Made by a program: the position numbers and the translations under genes
Assembly: GCA_016841445.1 (NCBI GenBank)
Contig: JAENZD010000001.1
Location: 1,736,001 to 1,800,000, forward strand
Origin: Anaerolineaceae bacterium
GTDB taxonomy: Bacteria; Chloroflexota; Anaerolineae; Anaerolineales; Anaerolineaceae
Length of the DNA stretch: 64,000 nt
Direction: 5' to 3'
Notes under the pieces: generated by a model
Seen by the model: the letters and a program-made list of their open reading frames with translations, nothing else
Databases searched by the model: none
Told to the model about the DNA's origin: nothing
Part shown: piece by piece, positions 28,970-36,087 of the stretch
Position numbering within the stretch: position 1 is the stretch's first letter
Layout: every line of letters starts with the position of its first letter

Positions 28970-29758
28970 CTAAGCTAAAGACGCTGCTGCCCGTTCGCTG
29001 AGATTCAATAACGCTTTGGCAAGGACCCCTGGTGTTTCCATCATCGGCATATGACATGCATGAGGTATGGACAAATATACTGCCTTCTCTAGCCGCCCTG
29101 CCATATTCCTGGCATCCGACGAAGGGATAATTTGGTCCTCCTGTCCAGCAACAATAAGCGCTGGCTTTTTGAACGAATCCAGAACGTGTAATCGGGATTG
29201 CCTTTCAGCCATACCTTTCGAAGCCCCAATAATACCTTTTGGAGATGTTTTTTCTATAAGCTTATAGGTAGTTTCAATCACTCTTTTACGATTGGAGATT
29301 TGTGGTGCAAGTGATTCAGCTAAAACAACAGACCCGTTCTGTGCCACATTTTCCGCAAACGCATACCGGTCTCTTTTTTTGTCAGGACTATCTGTTTCAG
29401 CACGTGATGTGATCAAACCTATGCCAGCAAGCCGCCCTGGATGATTTTCTGTAAAAGCGAGGGTGACATAGCCTCCCATCGAATGTCCACATAGGACCGC
29501 TTTCTTGATCTCAAGTTCATCCAGCAACCCTAGAATATCCTTCGCCAGCAAGGACATCGGATATATGCCATCCGGCGCATCACTTTCACCGTGCCCGCGC
29601 AAATCCGGCAGGATCACAAGCTGATCCTCCATAAAATGGTTGACCATATCCTTCCAGATTGTCCTGTTCAACCCGAAACCATGGATCAAAACCAAAGGCA
29701 GCCCATTTTTCCCCAGAATTTCATAACCCAATTGGATCCCATTTACCAAAGCCCTCAT
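28970..29758 (-). CDS. Alpha/beta hydrolase
   Basis: 262-residue alpha/beta-hydrolase with oxyanion motif LIHGFGLNRTIW near 25, nucleophile elbow GHSMGGY (Ser near residue 92), an acid in AGQEDQIIPSSDA near 210 and the catalytic His in PHACHMPMMETP near 236. Possible roles include esterase, lactonase or menaquinone-type C-C hydrolase; nothing nearby decides. It lies just after the CCA-enzyme gene in the same direction (15-base gap), so may be cotranscribed. Confidence 0.87.
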   Translation of the reverse strand: MRALVNGIQLGYEILGKNGLPLVLIHGFGLNRTIWKDMVNHFMEDQLVILPDLRGHGESDAPDGIYPMSLLAKDILGLLDELEIKKAVLCGHSMGGYVTLAFTENHPGRLAGIGLITSRAETDSPDKKRDRYAFAENVAQNGSVVLAESLAPQISNRKRVIETTYKLIEKTSPKGIIGASKGMAERQSRLHVLDSFKKPALIVAGQEDQIIPSSDARNMAGRLEKAVYLSIPHACHMPMMETPGVLAKALLNLSERAAASLA

Positions 29759-29773
29759 TTTAACTTTCTCTTT

Positions 29774-31267
29774 CTATTCGCTGTCAATCTTGTTTCTGAT
29801 AAACGCATATGCTTCTTTGATCGTTGTGACTTCACCGCTCGCCTGGGCTTCAACCAGATCCGACAACAACCCACCGATCATTTTCCCTGGTTTTAATCCA
29901 AATTCCTTTTGAAGATCATGACCACCCAAGAACGGCTTTGGTGATACAACAACATCTTGGTTTTCCCACCAGGCCGAAAAAAGGATGGCACTGATCTGCA
30001 AATGCTTTTCCCATTTTTCTGCCGGGATATTATCGCCATAGGTTGCCAGTGAATCCGCTAATGAAAAAAGGGATATGGCAATACCTACCTCACCAGTCCG
30101 TTTGAAGAACCTGTAAATACTCTTCCGTGTAGGTGGTTCATCTGAATGCGTCCATCCCTGTAAACTCATATGGCCTTCAACAAATTTTTTCACCCAATCA
30201 GATTCAGCATTGCTCAGTTGGATCCGCTTTGCTGCTTCCCAGGCTAACTCGGCACCAACTTTTTCATGACCAAAATAATGGGAACGCCCATCTTCTCCCA
30301 TTTCAATCGTCAAGGGTTTGCCAATATCATGCAGCAGAGCTCCTAATAAGGCTAAACCAAATTTGTGACGGCCAGGTGTGATTTCTGCCCAGAAATATTC
30401 TTGCAGGCGCGATGAGAAAGTGCCTAGGATAGCCCATAAGCTTGAACACCACGCTCGATTAAAATCTTGCGGCATTCTATTAAACTGAATTAATCTAATG
30501 ATCTCATGATAATAATGGATAGATTCAAGTGTGTGTCTGAACAATGGATAAAGATGAGGTGGTGATGCAGGAATATCCTTTTGTGCCTCAAGATTTGGAA
30601 AAATCGACCTGATCACCTGAAATCGCTCACAGTCATCCATTCCCCTGTGCGGTTCAGACCCCTCTAAAATTTTAAAGAACTCATCCCGCTGTCTTTCATA
30701 CGAAGTTGACGCCAGGTGATGTGCGGCTTCCGACATTGCCTCACCCAGCCCTTCAGCATAAGTGAAATTAAATTGGTGTGCCAGCCGTATGCCGCGCAGG
30801 ACGCGGATTGGATCGTCCGTCAATGCACGAGGACTGCAAGGGCGGATAACCTGGCTTTCAAGGTCCGATTGCCCATCCAATGGGTCAATCACCCCAGCTA
30901 AATCAGAAAGCGAAACAGCCATGGCGTTGATCGTAAAATCACGATTCGACAAATCTTCCATTAAGCTGTTTCCTGTAAATTGAACAAAATCAAGGGGAAA
31001 TTCTGTACCAGAATCCGTTTTGTAAAGAACCCGTGCAGTATGTCTTTCATCATCCAGGACGTAAAAACCTGCATTAAGGTGTTTTGCCAACCGTTTCGCA
31101 AGCGAGGTTGGGTTAATGGACAGCGCAAAATCCAGGTCGTGATTTTCAGCGCCAAGCAGGGCATCTCGAACGGCACCACCAACTAAGAATATCGCCTGAT
31201 CGGACGGAAGTTCAGCGCGAATCAGGTTTAATAGTAATATCTGTTCAGGACTAAATTTCAGCCTCAT
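29774..31267 (-). CDS. cca: CCA tRNA nucleotidyltransferase / poly(A) polymerase family (class II), with HD domain
   Basis: Adds or repairs the 3' CCA of tRNA, or an A-adding relative. The nucleotidyltransferase core is LVGGAVRDALLG near 26-37 with the metal-binding pair in NHDLDF near 44; RGIRLAHQFNF near 150 is the arm domain. A C-terminal HD domain (LLHDIGKPLTIE near 325) implies an additional phosphohydrolase activity. I start at the ATG at 31267, 17 bases inside the end of hpt; the track adds 40 residues that overlap hpt and lack homology. Last clear gene of the rplU-rpmA-rpmE-tdk-hpt-cca series. Confidence 0.9.
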   Translation of the reverse strand: MRLKFSPEQILLLNLIRAELPSDQAIFLVGGAVRDALLGAENHDLDFALSINPTSLAKRLAKHLNAGFYVLDDERHTARVLYKTDSGTEFPLDFVQFTGNSLMEDLSNRDFTINAMAVSLSDLAGVIDPLDGQSDLESQVIRPCSPRALTDDPIRVLRGIRLAHQFNFTYAEGLGEAMSEAAHHLASTSYERQRDEFFKILEGSEPHRGMDDCERFQVIRSIFPNLEAQKDIPASPPHLYPLFRHTLESIHYYHEIIRLIQFNRMPQDFNRAWCSSLWAILGTFSSRLQEYFWAEITPGRHKFGLALLGALLHDIGKPLTIEMGEDGRSHYFGHEKVGAELAWEAAKRIQLSNAESDWVKKFVEGHMSLQGWTHSDEPPTRKSIYRFFKRTGEVGIAISLFSLADSLATYGDNIPAEKWEKHLQISAILFSAWWENQDVVVSPKPFLGGHDLQKEFGLKPGKMIGGLLSDLVEAQASGEVTTIKEAYAFIRNKIDSE

Positions 31268-31808
31268 ATTTTTCCAGATCAACAACACCAATGAAGGGGA
31301 GATTTCGGTAATATTCATCCATATCCAGCCCATAGCCGAATACAAATTTATCAGGAATGTCAAATCCGCAATATTTAATTGGAACATCGACCTCCCGCCG
31401 AGAATATTTATTAAGCAGGGTCACGATGTTCAGGCTGGCCGGGTTCCGGGTTAGGAGCAATTCAACAACTGAGTTTAATGTATTGCCGCTGTCGATAATA
31501 TCCTCCACAATCAAAACATGTTTGTTGGCTATGCTGGTTGTCAGGTCCAGGGTCAGTCTCACCTGGCCTTCAGAGACACGTGAGCCCACACCGTAAGAGG
31601 AAACCCCCATAAAATCAATTGCAACCGGGACGGATATTTCGCGGATCAGATCAGTCAGGAACATCACCCCTCCCCTTAAGATGCAAATTGCCAGGATATT
31701 GTTTCCTGCATAATCCCGGCTGATCTCCTCACCGAGTTCCCGGACACGTTCCTTCAGTGTCTCTTCCGGAATGAGTACCTCAGCTAAAAAAGAATCGTAA
31801 TTTTGCAT
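31251..31808 (-). CDS. hpt: Hypoxanthine phosphoribosyltransferase
   Basis: Purine salvage: joins hypoxanthine (or guanine) to PRPP. The PRPP loop is VEDIIDSGNTL near residues 97-107 and the base-binding end KFVFGYGLDMDEYYRNLPFIG near 160 is typical. 185-187 residues. The ATG at 31808 (third codon of the track ORF) has GAAAGGA five bases before it; the track ATG at 31814 overlaps that site. Follows tdk closely, and its 3' end overlaps cca, so salvage and tRNA-repair genes are coupled here. Confidence 0.95.
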   Translation of the reverse strand: MQNYDSFLAEVLIPEETLKERVRELGEEISRDYAGNNILAICILRGGVMFLTDLIREISVPVAIDFMGVSSYGVGSRVSEGQVRLTLDLTTSIANKHVLIVEDIIDSGNTLNSVVELLLTRNPASLNIVTLLNKYSRREVDVPIKYCGFDIPDKFVFGYGLDMDEYYRNLPFIGVVDLEKYEAEI

Positions 31809-31822
31809 TGACATCCTTTCTG

Positions 31823-32395
31823 CTAGTCTCTCGGTACAATGTGGTGGTCTCGGCAGCGCGCTTCATATAATTCCTGAGCACCGACAACAACGATAGGTTC
31901 ATTATAGTGAGCTGGATTTCCATTGACCAATCGCTGTGTCCGGCTGGCAGCACCACCGCAAACCATGCAAATCGCCTGCAATTTATCAACACGCTCAGCT
32001 TTGGCCATCAATTGCGGCATACATCCAAACGGTTCGCCGCGAAAATCCATATCGAGTCCGGTAATAACGACCCTAATACCTTGTTCTGCCAGCGTTTCAA
32101 CGATGTCGACGATACCATCATCGAAGAACTGCACCTCATCGATTCCCACAACAGTAACACCAGGATCTAATGAATCGAGGATCTCTTGTGAGCCGGAAAC
32201 GGGCAAAGCATCTAAATCAACACCGGAGTGAGATGTTACTTTATTATGTTCAAAACGGTCGTCAATGACCGGTTTAAAAACCTGAACATGCTGTTTCGCT
32301 ATTCTTGCCCGTCTAAGGCGGCGGATCAATTCTTCTGTTTTCCCACAGAACATCGAACCGCAGATGACCTCAACAGATCCTACATCGTGTTTCAT
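31823..32395 (-). CDS. tdk: Thymidine kinase
   Basis: Type-II (TK1-like) thymidine kinase of 190 residues. P-loop [18 protein letters not shown] near 12-29, catalytic Glu in [11 protein letters not shown] near 85, and a zinc-ribbon lasso starting [13 protein letters not shown] near 142 with a second pair only partly clear (CRDHH near the C-terminus). CAGGAG precedes the ATG. Phosphorylates thymidine or deoxyuridine for dTTP salvage. Follows the L31-fusion gene after a terminator, so read-through or a local promoter is needed. Confidence 0.95.
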   Translation of the reverse strand: MKHDVGSVEVICGSMFCGKTEELIRRLRRARIAKQHVQVFKPVIDDRFEHNKVTSHSGVDLDALPVSGSQEILDSLDPGVTVVGIDEVQFFDDGIVDIVETLAEQGIRVVITGLDMDFRGEPFGCMPQLMAKAERVDKLQAICMVCGGAASRTQRLVNGNPAHYNEPIVVVGAQELYEARCRDHHIVPRD

Positions 32396-32421
32396 AAATC
32401 ACTCCTGGATGTTAAATAGAA

Positions 32422-32461
32422 TATATAAAAGAACAGGCAGACGATTGCTCATCTGCCTGTT
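32422..32461 (-). terminator. Intrinsic terminator between rpmE and tdk
   Basis: AACAGGCAGA and TCTGCCTGTT form a perfect 10-bp stem with a 10-base loop, followed on the minus strand by CTTTTATAT. The T-run is modest, so partial read-through into tdk is possible. Confidence 0.75.
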
Positions 32462-32494
32462 AAGTTTACCGGATTTTTCGTTTTATTTCCTAAA

Positions 32495-32974
32495 TTAAAC
32501 CGTGATCTCTTCAGCTGCTTCAGGGATCTTATAACCCAGCTGGCGCAGTGTTTTCTTAAGGTCGATCAATGATTTTCGACCAAAGCCGCTAACGTCCAGC
32601 ATCGCCTGCTCGCCACCCTCAAGTCGCTCGAGAACATCGCCGACGGTATTGATACCGGCTTCTTGAAGCACGTTGTCCACACGTGTACCCAGTCCAAGCT
32701 CTTCGATTGGGCGTTGAGGTGAAACTTTTTCTTCCTCTTTAGTCTGCTGATCTTCAAGGAATTCTTGTCGAGCCTGCAGACGTTTGTAGAAGCGGTCAAC
32801 CTGTCCTTCACGGTCAAGAATACGTGCCTGCTGACCTGTATAGAAGGGATGGCAATTTGAACAAACCTCGGTATGGATCTCTTTCTTTGTGGAACCTGTT
32901 TTCCAGGTGTTCCCACAAGATCCGCAGATCACCGTTGCCTCTGGATAATATTCTGGATGAATTTCTTTTCTCAT
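32495..32974 (-). CDS. rpmE: Ribosomal protein L31 fused to an RNA polymerase alpha-CTD-like domain
   Basis: Residues 1 to about 66 are L31 with the zinc ligands Cys17, Cys20, Cys38, Cys41 and the typical HPFYTGQQ. L31 normally ends there (about 65-90 residues), but this protein has 159. After a charged linker (about 67-86) comes a segment very like the C-terminal domain of the RNA polymerase alpha subunit: RPIEELGLGTRVDNVL, AGINTVGDVLERLEGG, GFGRKSLIDLKKTLRQLGY. Positions matching E. coli alpha Arg265, Asn268, Gly296, Lys298 and Ser299, which touch UP-element DNA, are kept as Arg98, Asn101, Gly132, Lys134 and Ser135. Third gene of rplU-rpmA-rpmE. Confidence 0.93.
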   Translation of the reverse strand: MRKEIHPEYYPEATVICGSCGNTWKTGSTKKEIHTEVCSNCHPFYTGQQARILDREGQVDRFYKRLQARQEFLEDQQTKEEEKVSPQRPIEELGLGTRVDNVLQEAGINTVGDVLERLEGGEQAMLDVSGFGRKSLIDLKKTLRQLGYKIPEAAEEITV

Positions 32975-33009
32975 AATTTCGTCACAATCCTTTCAAAAAG
33001 TGAATCCGT

Positions 33010-33276
33010 TTATTCTTCCTCGGGGATGGTAACGACATGCACCTTCTTACGTCCACCAGGAAGAGTCTCATAATGAACAAGACCCTCAGTGGTTGCAAAA
33101 AGGGTGTGATCTTTTCCCATTCCAACATTCCAACCGGGATGCACTTTGGTCCCACGCTGCCGGACCAGGATGTTCCCGCTGATGACGTATTCACCACCAA
33201 ATTTCTTTACACCAAGTCGTTGCGATTGGCTGTCACGACCGTTACGCGATGCGCCGCCGCCTTTTTTATGTGCCAT
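33010..33276 (-). CDS. rpmA: 50S ribosomal protein L27
   Basis: Large-subunit protein whose N-terminus reaches the peptidyl-transferase centre. [17 protein letters not shown] begins directly with the mature-type AHKKG sequence, so there is no cleavable extension as found in Firmicutes. 88 residues, with [17 protein letters not shown] typical of the family. Five bases downstream of rplU and 35 upstream of rpmE. Confidence 0.98.
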   Translation of the reverse strand: MAHKKGGGASRNGRDSQSQRLGVKKFGGEYVISGNILVRQRGTKVHPGWNVGMGKDHTLFATTEGLVHYETLPGGRKKVHVVTIPEEE

Positions 33277-33281
33277 GATAC

Positions 33282-33599
33282 TTACTCCAATTCAATCGAT
33301 TCAACCAGCAAGCGAGTGTACTGCTGGCGATGTCCGGATTTTACACGATAACGCTGCTTGGGACGATACTTGAAAACCAAAATCTTTCTGCCTTTGAAAT
33401 GATCAAGTACTTTCGCCTGAACCTTTACACCTTTGATGACCGGGGTTCCGATGGTGACGTTCTCGTCATCAACAGAAAGAAGGACATCTTCCAGGGTCAG
33501 GCTCTCACCCACCTCGTTTGGCAGACGATCTACTTCAATCGTTCCACCTTCGACGGCTCGATACTGCTTGCCGCCTTGTTCGACAATTACAAATTTCAT
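33282..33599 (-). CDS. rplU: 50S ribosomal protein L21
   Basis: Large-subunit protein binding 23S rRNA domain I. N-terminal [16 protein letters not shown] and C-terminal [19 protein letters not shown] are characteristic; 105 residues. First gene of the rplU-rpmA-rpmE unit, with GGAG before the ATG. Driven by a near-perfect sigma-A promoter about 120 bases upstream and preceded by a structured leader. Confidence 0.98.
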   Translation of the reverse strand: MKFVIVEQGGKQYRAVEGGTIEVDRLPNEVGESLTLEDVLLSVDDENVTIGTPVIKGVKVQAKVLDHFKGRKILVFKYRPKQRYRVKSGHRQQYTRLLVESIELE

Positions 33600-33663
33600 T
33601 TTTTACTCCAATCTTCACTTAACCAATCTCGCTCGCGTGATACCGCCAGGGACCGGGAAAGTT

Positions 33664-33705
33664 GGGGTTACATTATTTTACCCCAGCAAATACGACCTGC
33701 CGGGG
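33664..33705 (-). promoter_or_regulatory. rplU leader with competing stem-loops
   Basis: On the minus strand CCCCGGCA and TGCTGGGG can form an 8-bp stem (one G-T). The same GGGG can instead pair with ACCCC further on (GGGGT, 11-base loop, ACCCC). The two folds exclude each other, as in ribosomal-protein autoregulatory leaders. No match to a named leader family could be verified. Confidence 0.45.
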
Positions 33706-33716
33706 CAAGGATAAGT

Positions 33717-33745
33717 ATTATATTCTTACCTGACACGAATGTCAA
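33717..33745 (-). promoter_or_regulatory. Consensus sigma-A promoter of rplU-rpmA-rpmE
   Basis: Minus-strand TTGACA, exactly 17 bases, TATAAT: a full consensus housekeeping promoter, as expected for ribosomal protein genes. Predicted start near 33710. Confidence 0.85.
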
Positions 33746-34031
33746 CAGATATCCTGGGCTTTTACGATAAGGCTTATCTTCGCCTTCATTATATACTGTC
33801 CGTCAAGCCCTTGGAACAAATTTGGTAAAAGGTGGGAGGAAAAGCATCTCCAATGGGTGATCTTAAACTAACCAACATTAATAAGTTGAAATATAATCTC
33901 TGATCAATAAAAGTGAGGCCTTCTTCTACAATTTTCTATTTTTTTATATCAACTCAGATCGGGATTCTTGATTTATATATTCCAAAAGTTAGCCGCCAAC
34001 ACAAAATAAGACACGAATTGCTTCGCTCCCC
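33746..34031. other. Divergent intergenic stretch, no gene seen
   Basis: AT-rich DNA between the rplU promoter and the mraZ promoter. I see no ORF with a plausible start and family match, no tRNA-like cloverleaf and no clear terminator. Confidence 0.6.
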
Positions 34032-34060
34032 TTGATTTTAGTAAATGTATCGTTTATACT
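34032..34060 (+). promoter_or_regulatory. Predicted sigma-A promoter of the division/cell-wall cluster
   Basis: TTGATT, 17 bases, TATACT, directly upstream of the GTGG repeat array and 92 bases before the mraZ ATG. Confidence 0.7.
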
Positions 34061-34070
34061 GATATTACTA

Positions 34071-34104
34071 GTGGTTAAAAGTGGAGATAAGTGGGACGAA
34101 GTGG
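34071..34104 (+). promoter_or_regulatory. MraZ operator: four GTGG boxes in 10-bp steps
   Basis: GTGG occurs at 34071, 34081, 34091 and 34101, each separated by six bases, so every box is on the same helix face. This is the layout of known MraZ binding sites (TGGGA-like repeats at 10-bp steps). It lies just downstream of the promoter and upstream of mraZ, indicating autoregulation. Confidence 0.85.
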
Positions 34105-34152
34105 AGCGCCGGAAAACCCGGCGCGCTGTTGGTAATAGGAGAAGTAGAACAA

Positions 34153-34596
34153 ATGTTCCTCGGTCAGTACGAGCATTCAATCGATGAGAAAGGTCGCTTA
34201 ACGATCCCCTCCCGATATCGGGAGGAGTTGACCAATGATTGGCTTGTTCTAACAACTGGCTTTGAAGACAGCTTGATCGCCCTGACACCGGAATTATTCA
34301 CAATTGTTTCAAACCAGGTCAGGTCAAAACCTATTACGAACGCCACCAGTCGCCAGTTTCGGAGGTTCTTTTTCTCCAACGCCCAGGAATTGGAAATCGA
34401 CAAAACAGGTCGCATTCTTTTACCGGCATTTCTTAGAGAGACTGCAAATCTCAATGACAATGCCATCCTGGTGGGCAATGGAGAATACTTTGAGCTCTGG
34501 TCCCCGGAAAATTGGGATAAGCAGCTTCTAATCCTGAACAACTCCGATGCGAATGAACAGCGATTTAGCGCCCTGGATTTAACAACCCTACCATGA
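34153..34596 (+). CDS. mraZ: Transcriptional regulator MraZ
   Basis: DNA-binding regulator of the division/cell-wall cluster. Two AbrB-like half-domains: GQYEHSIDEKGRLTIPSRYR at the N-terminus and ELEIDKTGRILLPAFLRE near residue 80. 147 residues from the ATG at 34153, which follows AGGAGA; the track adds 24 residues that run through the operator. Four GTGG operator boxes lie 49 bases upstream. It ends in ATGA overlap with rsmH, so translation is coupled. Confidence 0.95.
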   Translation: MFLGQYEHSIDEKGRLTIPSRYREELTNDWLVLTTGFEDSLIALTPELFTIVSNQVRSKPITNATSRQFRRFFFSNAQELEIDKTGRILLPAFLRETANLNDNAILVGNGEYFELWSPENWDKQLLILNNSDANEQRFSALDLTTLP

Positions 34597-35561
34597 ACGA
34601 CAATCATATCGGTGCGGGGGATGACGTTGGGAACCCCAGCGAAAATTTTCCACACCAACCAGTACTTTACCAAGAAGTCCTGGATGCACTTAAACCCGAG
34701 CCTGGGCGCGATTTTCTCGATGGCACCCTGGGCGCTGGCGGGCATGCAGAAGGCATCCTGAAAGCATCTTCACCTGATGGAAGGCTGTTGGGGCTGGATA
34801 TCGATCAGCAAGCCATTGCAATTGCCCAGCAGCGATTGAAGCCATTTTCAGATCGGGTTGTCATCCGTCAGGCATCTTACAAGGATGCACCCGCTGTTCT
34901 CGAGGAACTCGGTTGGCAGAAGGTACAGGGGATCCTCCTTGATTTAGGTGTTTCATCCATGCAAATAGATTGGTCTGACCGTGGGTTTTCATTCATGGCA
35001 GAGGGTCCGTTGGATATGCGCTTCAACCGGGAAACGGGACCTTCCGCTGCTGACCTCGTGAACAGTTTGGAGGAGAAAGAACTGGCTGATATCCTGTGGA
35101 AGTTCGGTGAAGAACGGTACTCCCGACGGATTGCAAGAGCAATTGTCAATGAACGACCCATTCATCATACGCACGATTTGGTCAGGGTTATCAAAACAGC
35201 GGTCCCAGGGTACGAGTCGCACATCCATCCAGCGACCCGCACCTTCCAGGCACTCCGGATCGCAACCAACAAGGAGCTTGAGACGATCTCATCTTCCTTA
35301 CCTGGATTGGTTGATTGCTTAAATCCTGGAGGACGCATAGCTGTGATCAGCTTCCATTCTTTGGAAGATCGCATCGTCAAGCAGTTCTTTAAACAAGAAA
35401 GCAAGGACTGCATTTGCCCACCGGAGCAGCCGATTTGCACTTGTGGTCATATTGCATCCATCGATATTATCACAAAGAAGCCAATCCGGGCTTCAGAGGA
35501 CGAAATTAATAAAAACCCAAGAGCTCGCAGTGCCAGGTTACGTGTAGCTCAAAAAAAATAA
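34593..35561 (+). CDS. rsmH: 16S rRNA (cytosine-1402 N4)-methyltransferase RsmH
   Basis: Methylates N4 of C1402 in 16S rRNA. SAM-binding motif LDGTLGAGGHAEGIL near residues 42-56, LLDLGVSSMQID near 114, GFSFMAEGPLDMRFN near 130 and the C-terminal ISFHSLEDRIVKQFF are all family hallmarks. 322 residues, normal length. Starts in the last codon of mraZ (4-base overlap), the standard order of this cluster. Confidence 0.98.
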   Translation: MNDNHIGAGDDVGNPSENFPHQPVLYQEVLDALKPEPGRDFLDGTLGAGGHAEGILKASSPDGRLLGLDIDQQAIAIAQQRLKPFSDRVVIRQASYKDAPAVLEELGWQKVQGILLDLGVSSMQIDWSDRGFSFMAEGPLDMRFNRETGPSAADLVNSLEEKELADILWKFGEERYSRRIARAIVNERPIHHTHDLVRVIKTAVPGYESHIHPATRTFQALRIATNKELETISSSLPGLVDCLNPGGRIAVISFHSLEDRIVKQFFKQESKDCICPPEQPICTCGHIASIDIITKKPIRASEDEINKNPRARSARLRVAQKK

Positions 35562-35598
35562 AACAGGCATAACAATTGCACGAATTAATTAAGGTTTT

Positions 35599-36087
35599 AT
35601 GATGAAAAACCGTATTATACAAGCTTACAAACAAGCACCATGGCGAATCCAGCTTCAGTGGATTGGCTTGTTTTTGCTTGGGTTGGTTCTTATAGCATCC
35701 CTCACCGGGATTTATCTTAGTATCAATGCGCAAGCTGCCAGCGCAGGCCGAAATATCCAGGGGTTGGAATCAGATATTGACAATATCAACAATGAAATTG
35801 CATCACTGACCACTGATTTAGCGATTGCCAGGTCGACCGAGAGGATGCTCTCAAGGGCAAAGGAATTGGGTTTCACATTGAGGCAACCCGGTCAGGCACT
35901 CTACCTTGAAATCCCGGCGTACGATCCCAACACAGCTTTACTCCTGGCACCGCCCCGAGTCAACACGATTATTGAAGCACCAACGGTCAGGCAGTCATAT
36001 AAGCTTTCATTGTGGGATTGGTTAACCGATACCATCTGGAACACCTCCTCCACCACCATTGAAATTGAAGGAGGTCAAATTCCATGA
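35599..36087 (+). CDS. ftsL: FtsL-like division protein
   Basis: Small bitopic membrane protein of 162 residues. One transmembrane helix near 21-42 (IGLFLLGLVLIASLTGIYLS) followed by a coiled coil near 48-85 (GLESDIDNINNEIASLTTDLAIAR) and a short extracellular tail. Sequence alone does not prove FtsL, since this family is very divergent, but topology and the slot between rsmH and ftsI fit. FtsL/DivIC-type proteins bridge FtsQ and the FtsW-FtsI synthase. It overlaps ftsI by 4 bases. Confidence 0.8.
   Translation: MMKNRIIQAYKQAPWRIQLQWIGLFLLGLVLIASLTGIYLSINAQAASAGRNIQGLESDIDNINNEIASLTTDLAIARSTERMLSRAKELGFTLRQPGQALYLEIPAYDPNTALLLAPPRVNTIIEAPTVRQSYKLSLWDWLTDTIWNTSSTTIEIEGGQIP

Noticed and set aside
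34164-34745. 193-residue minus-strand ORF over mraZ and rsmH
   Set aside because: Antisense shadow of two certain genes; composition is not protein-like.
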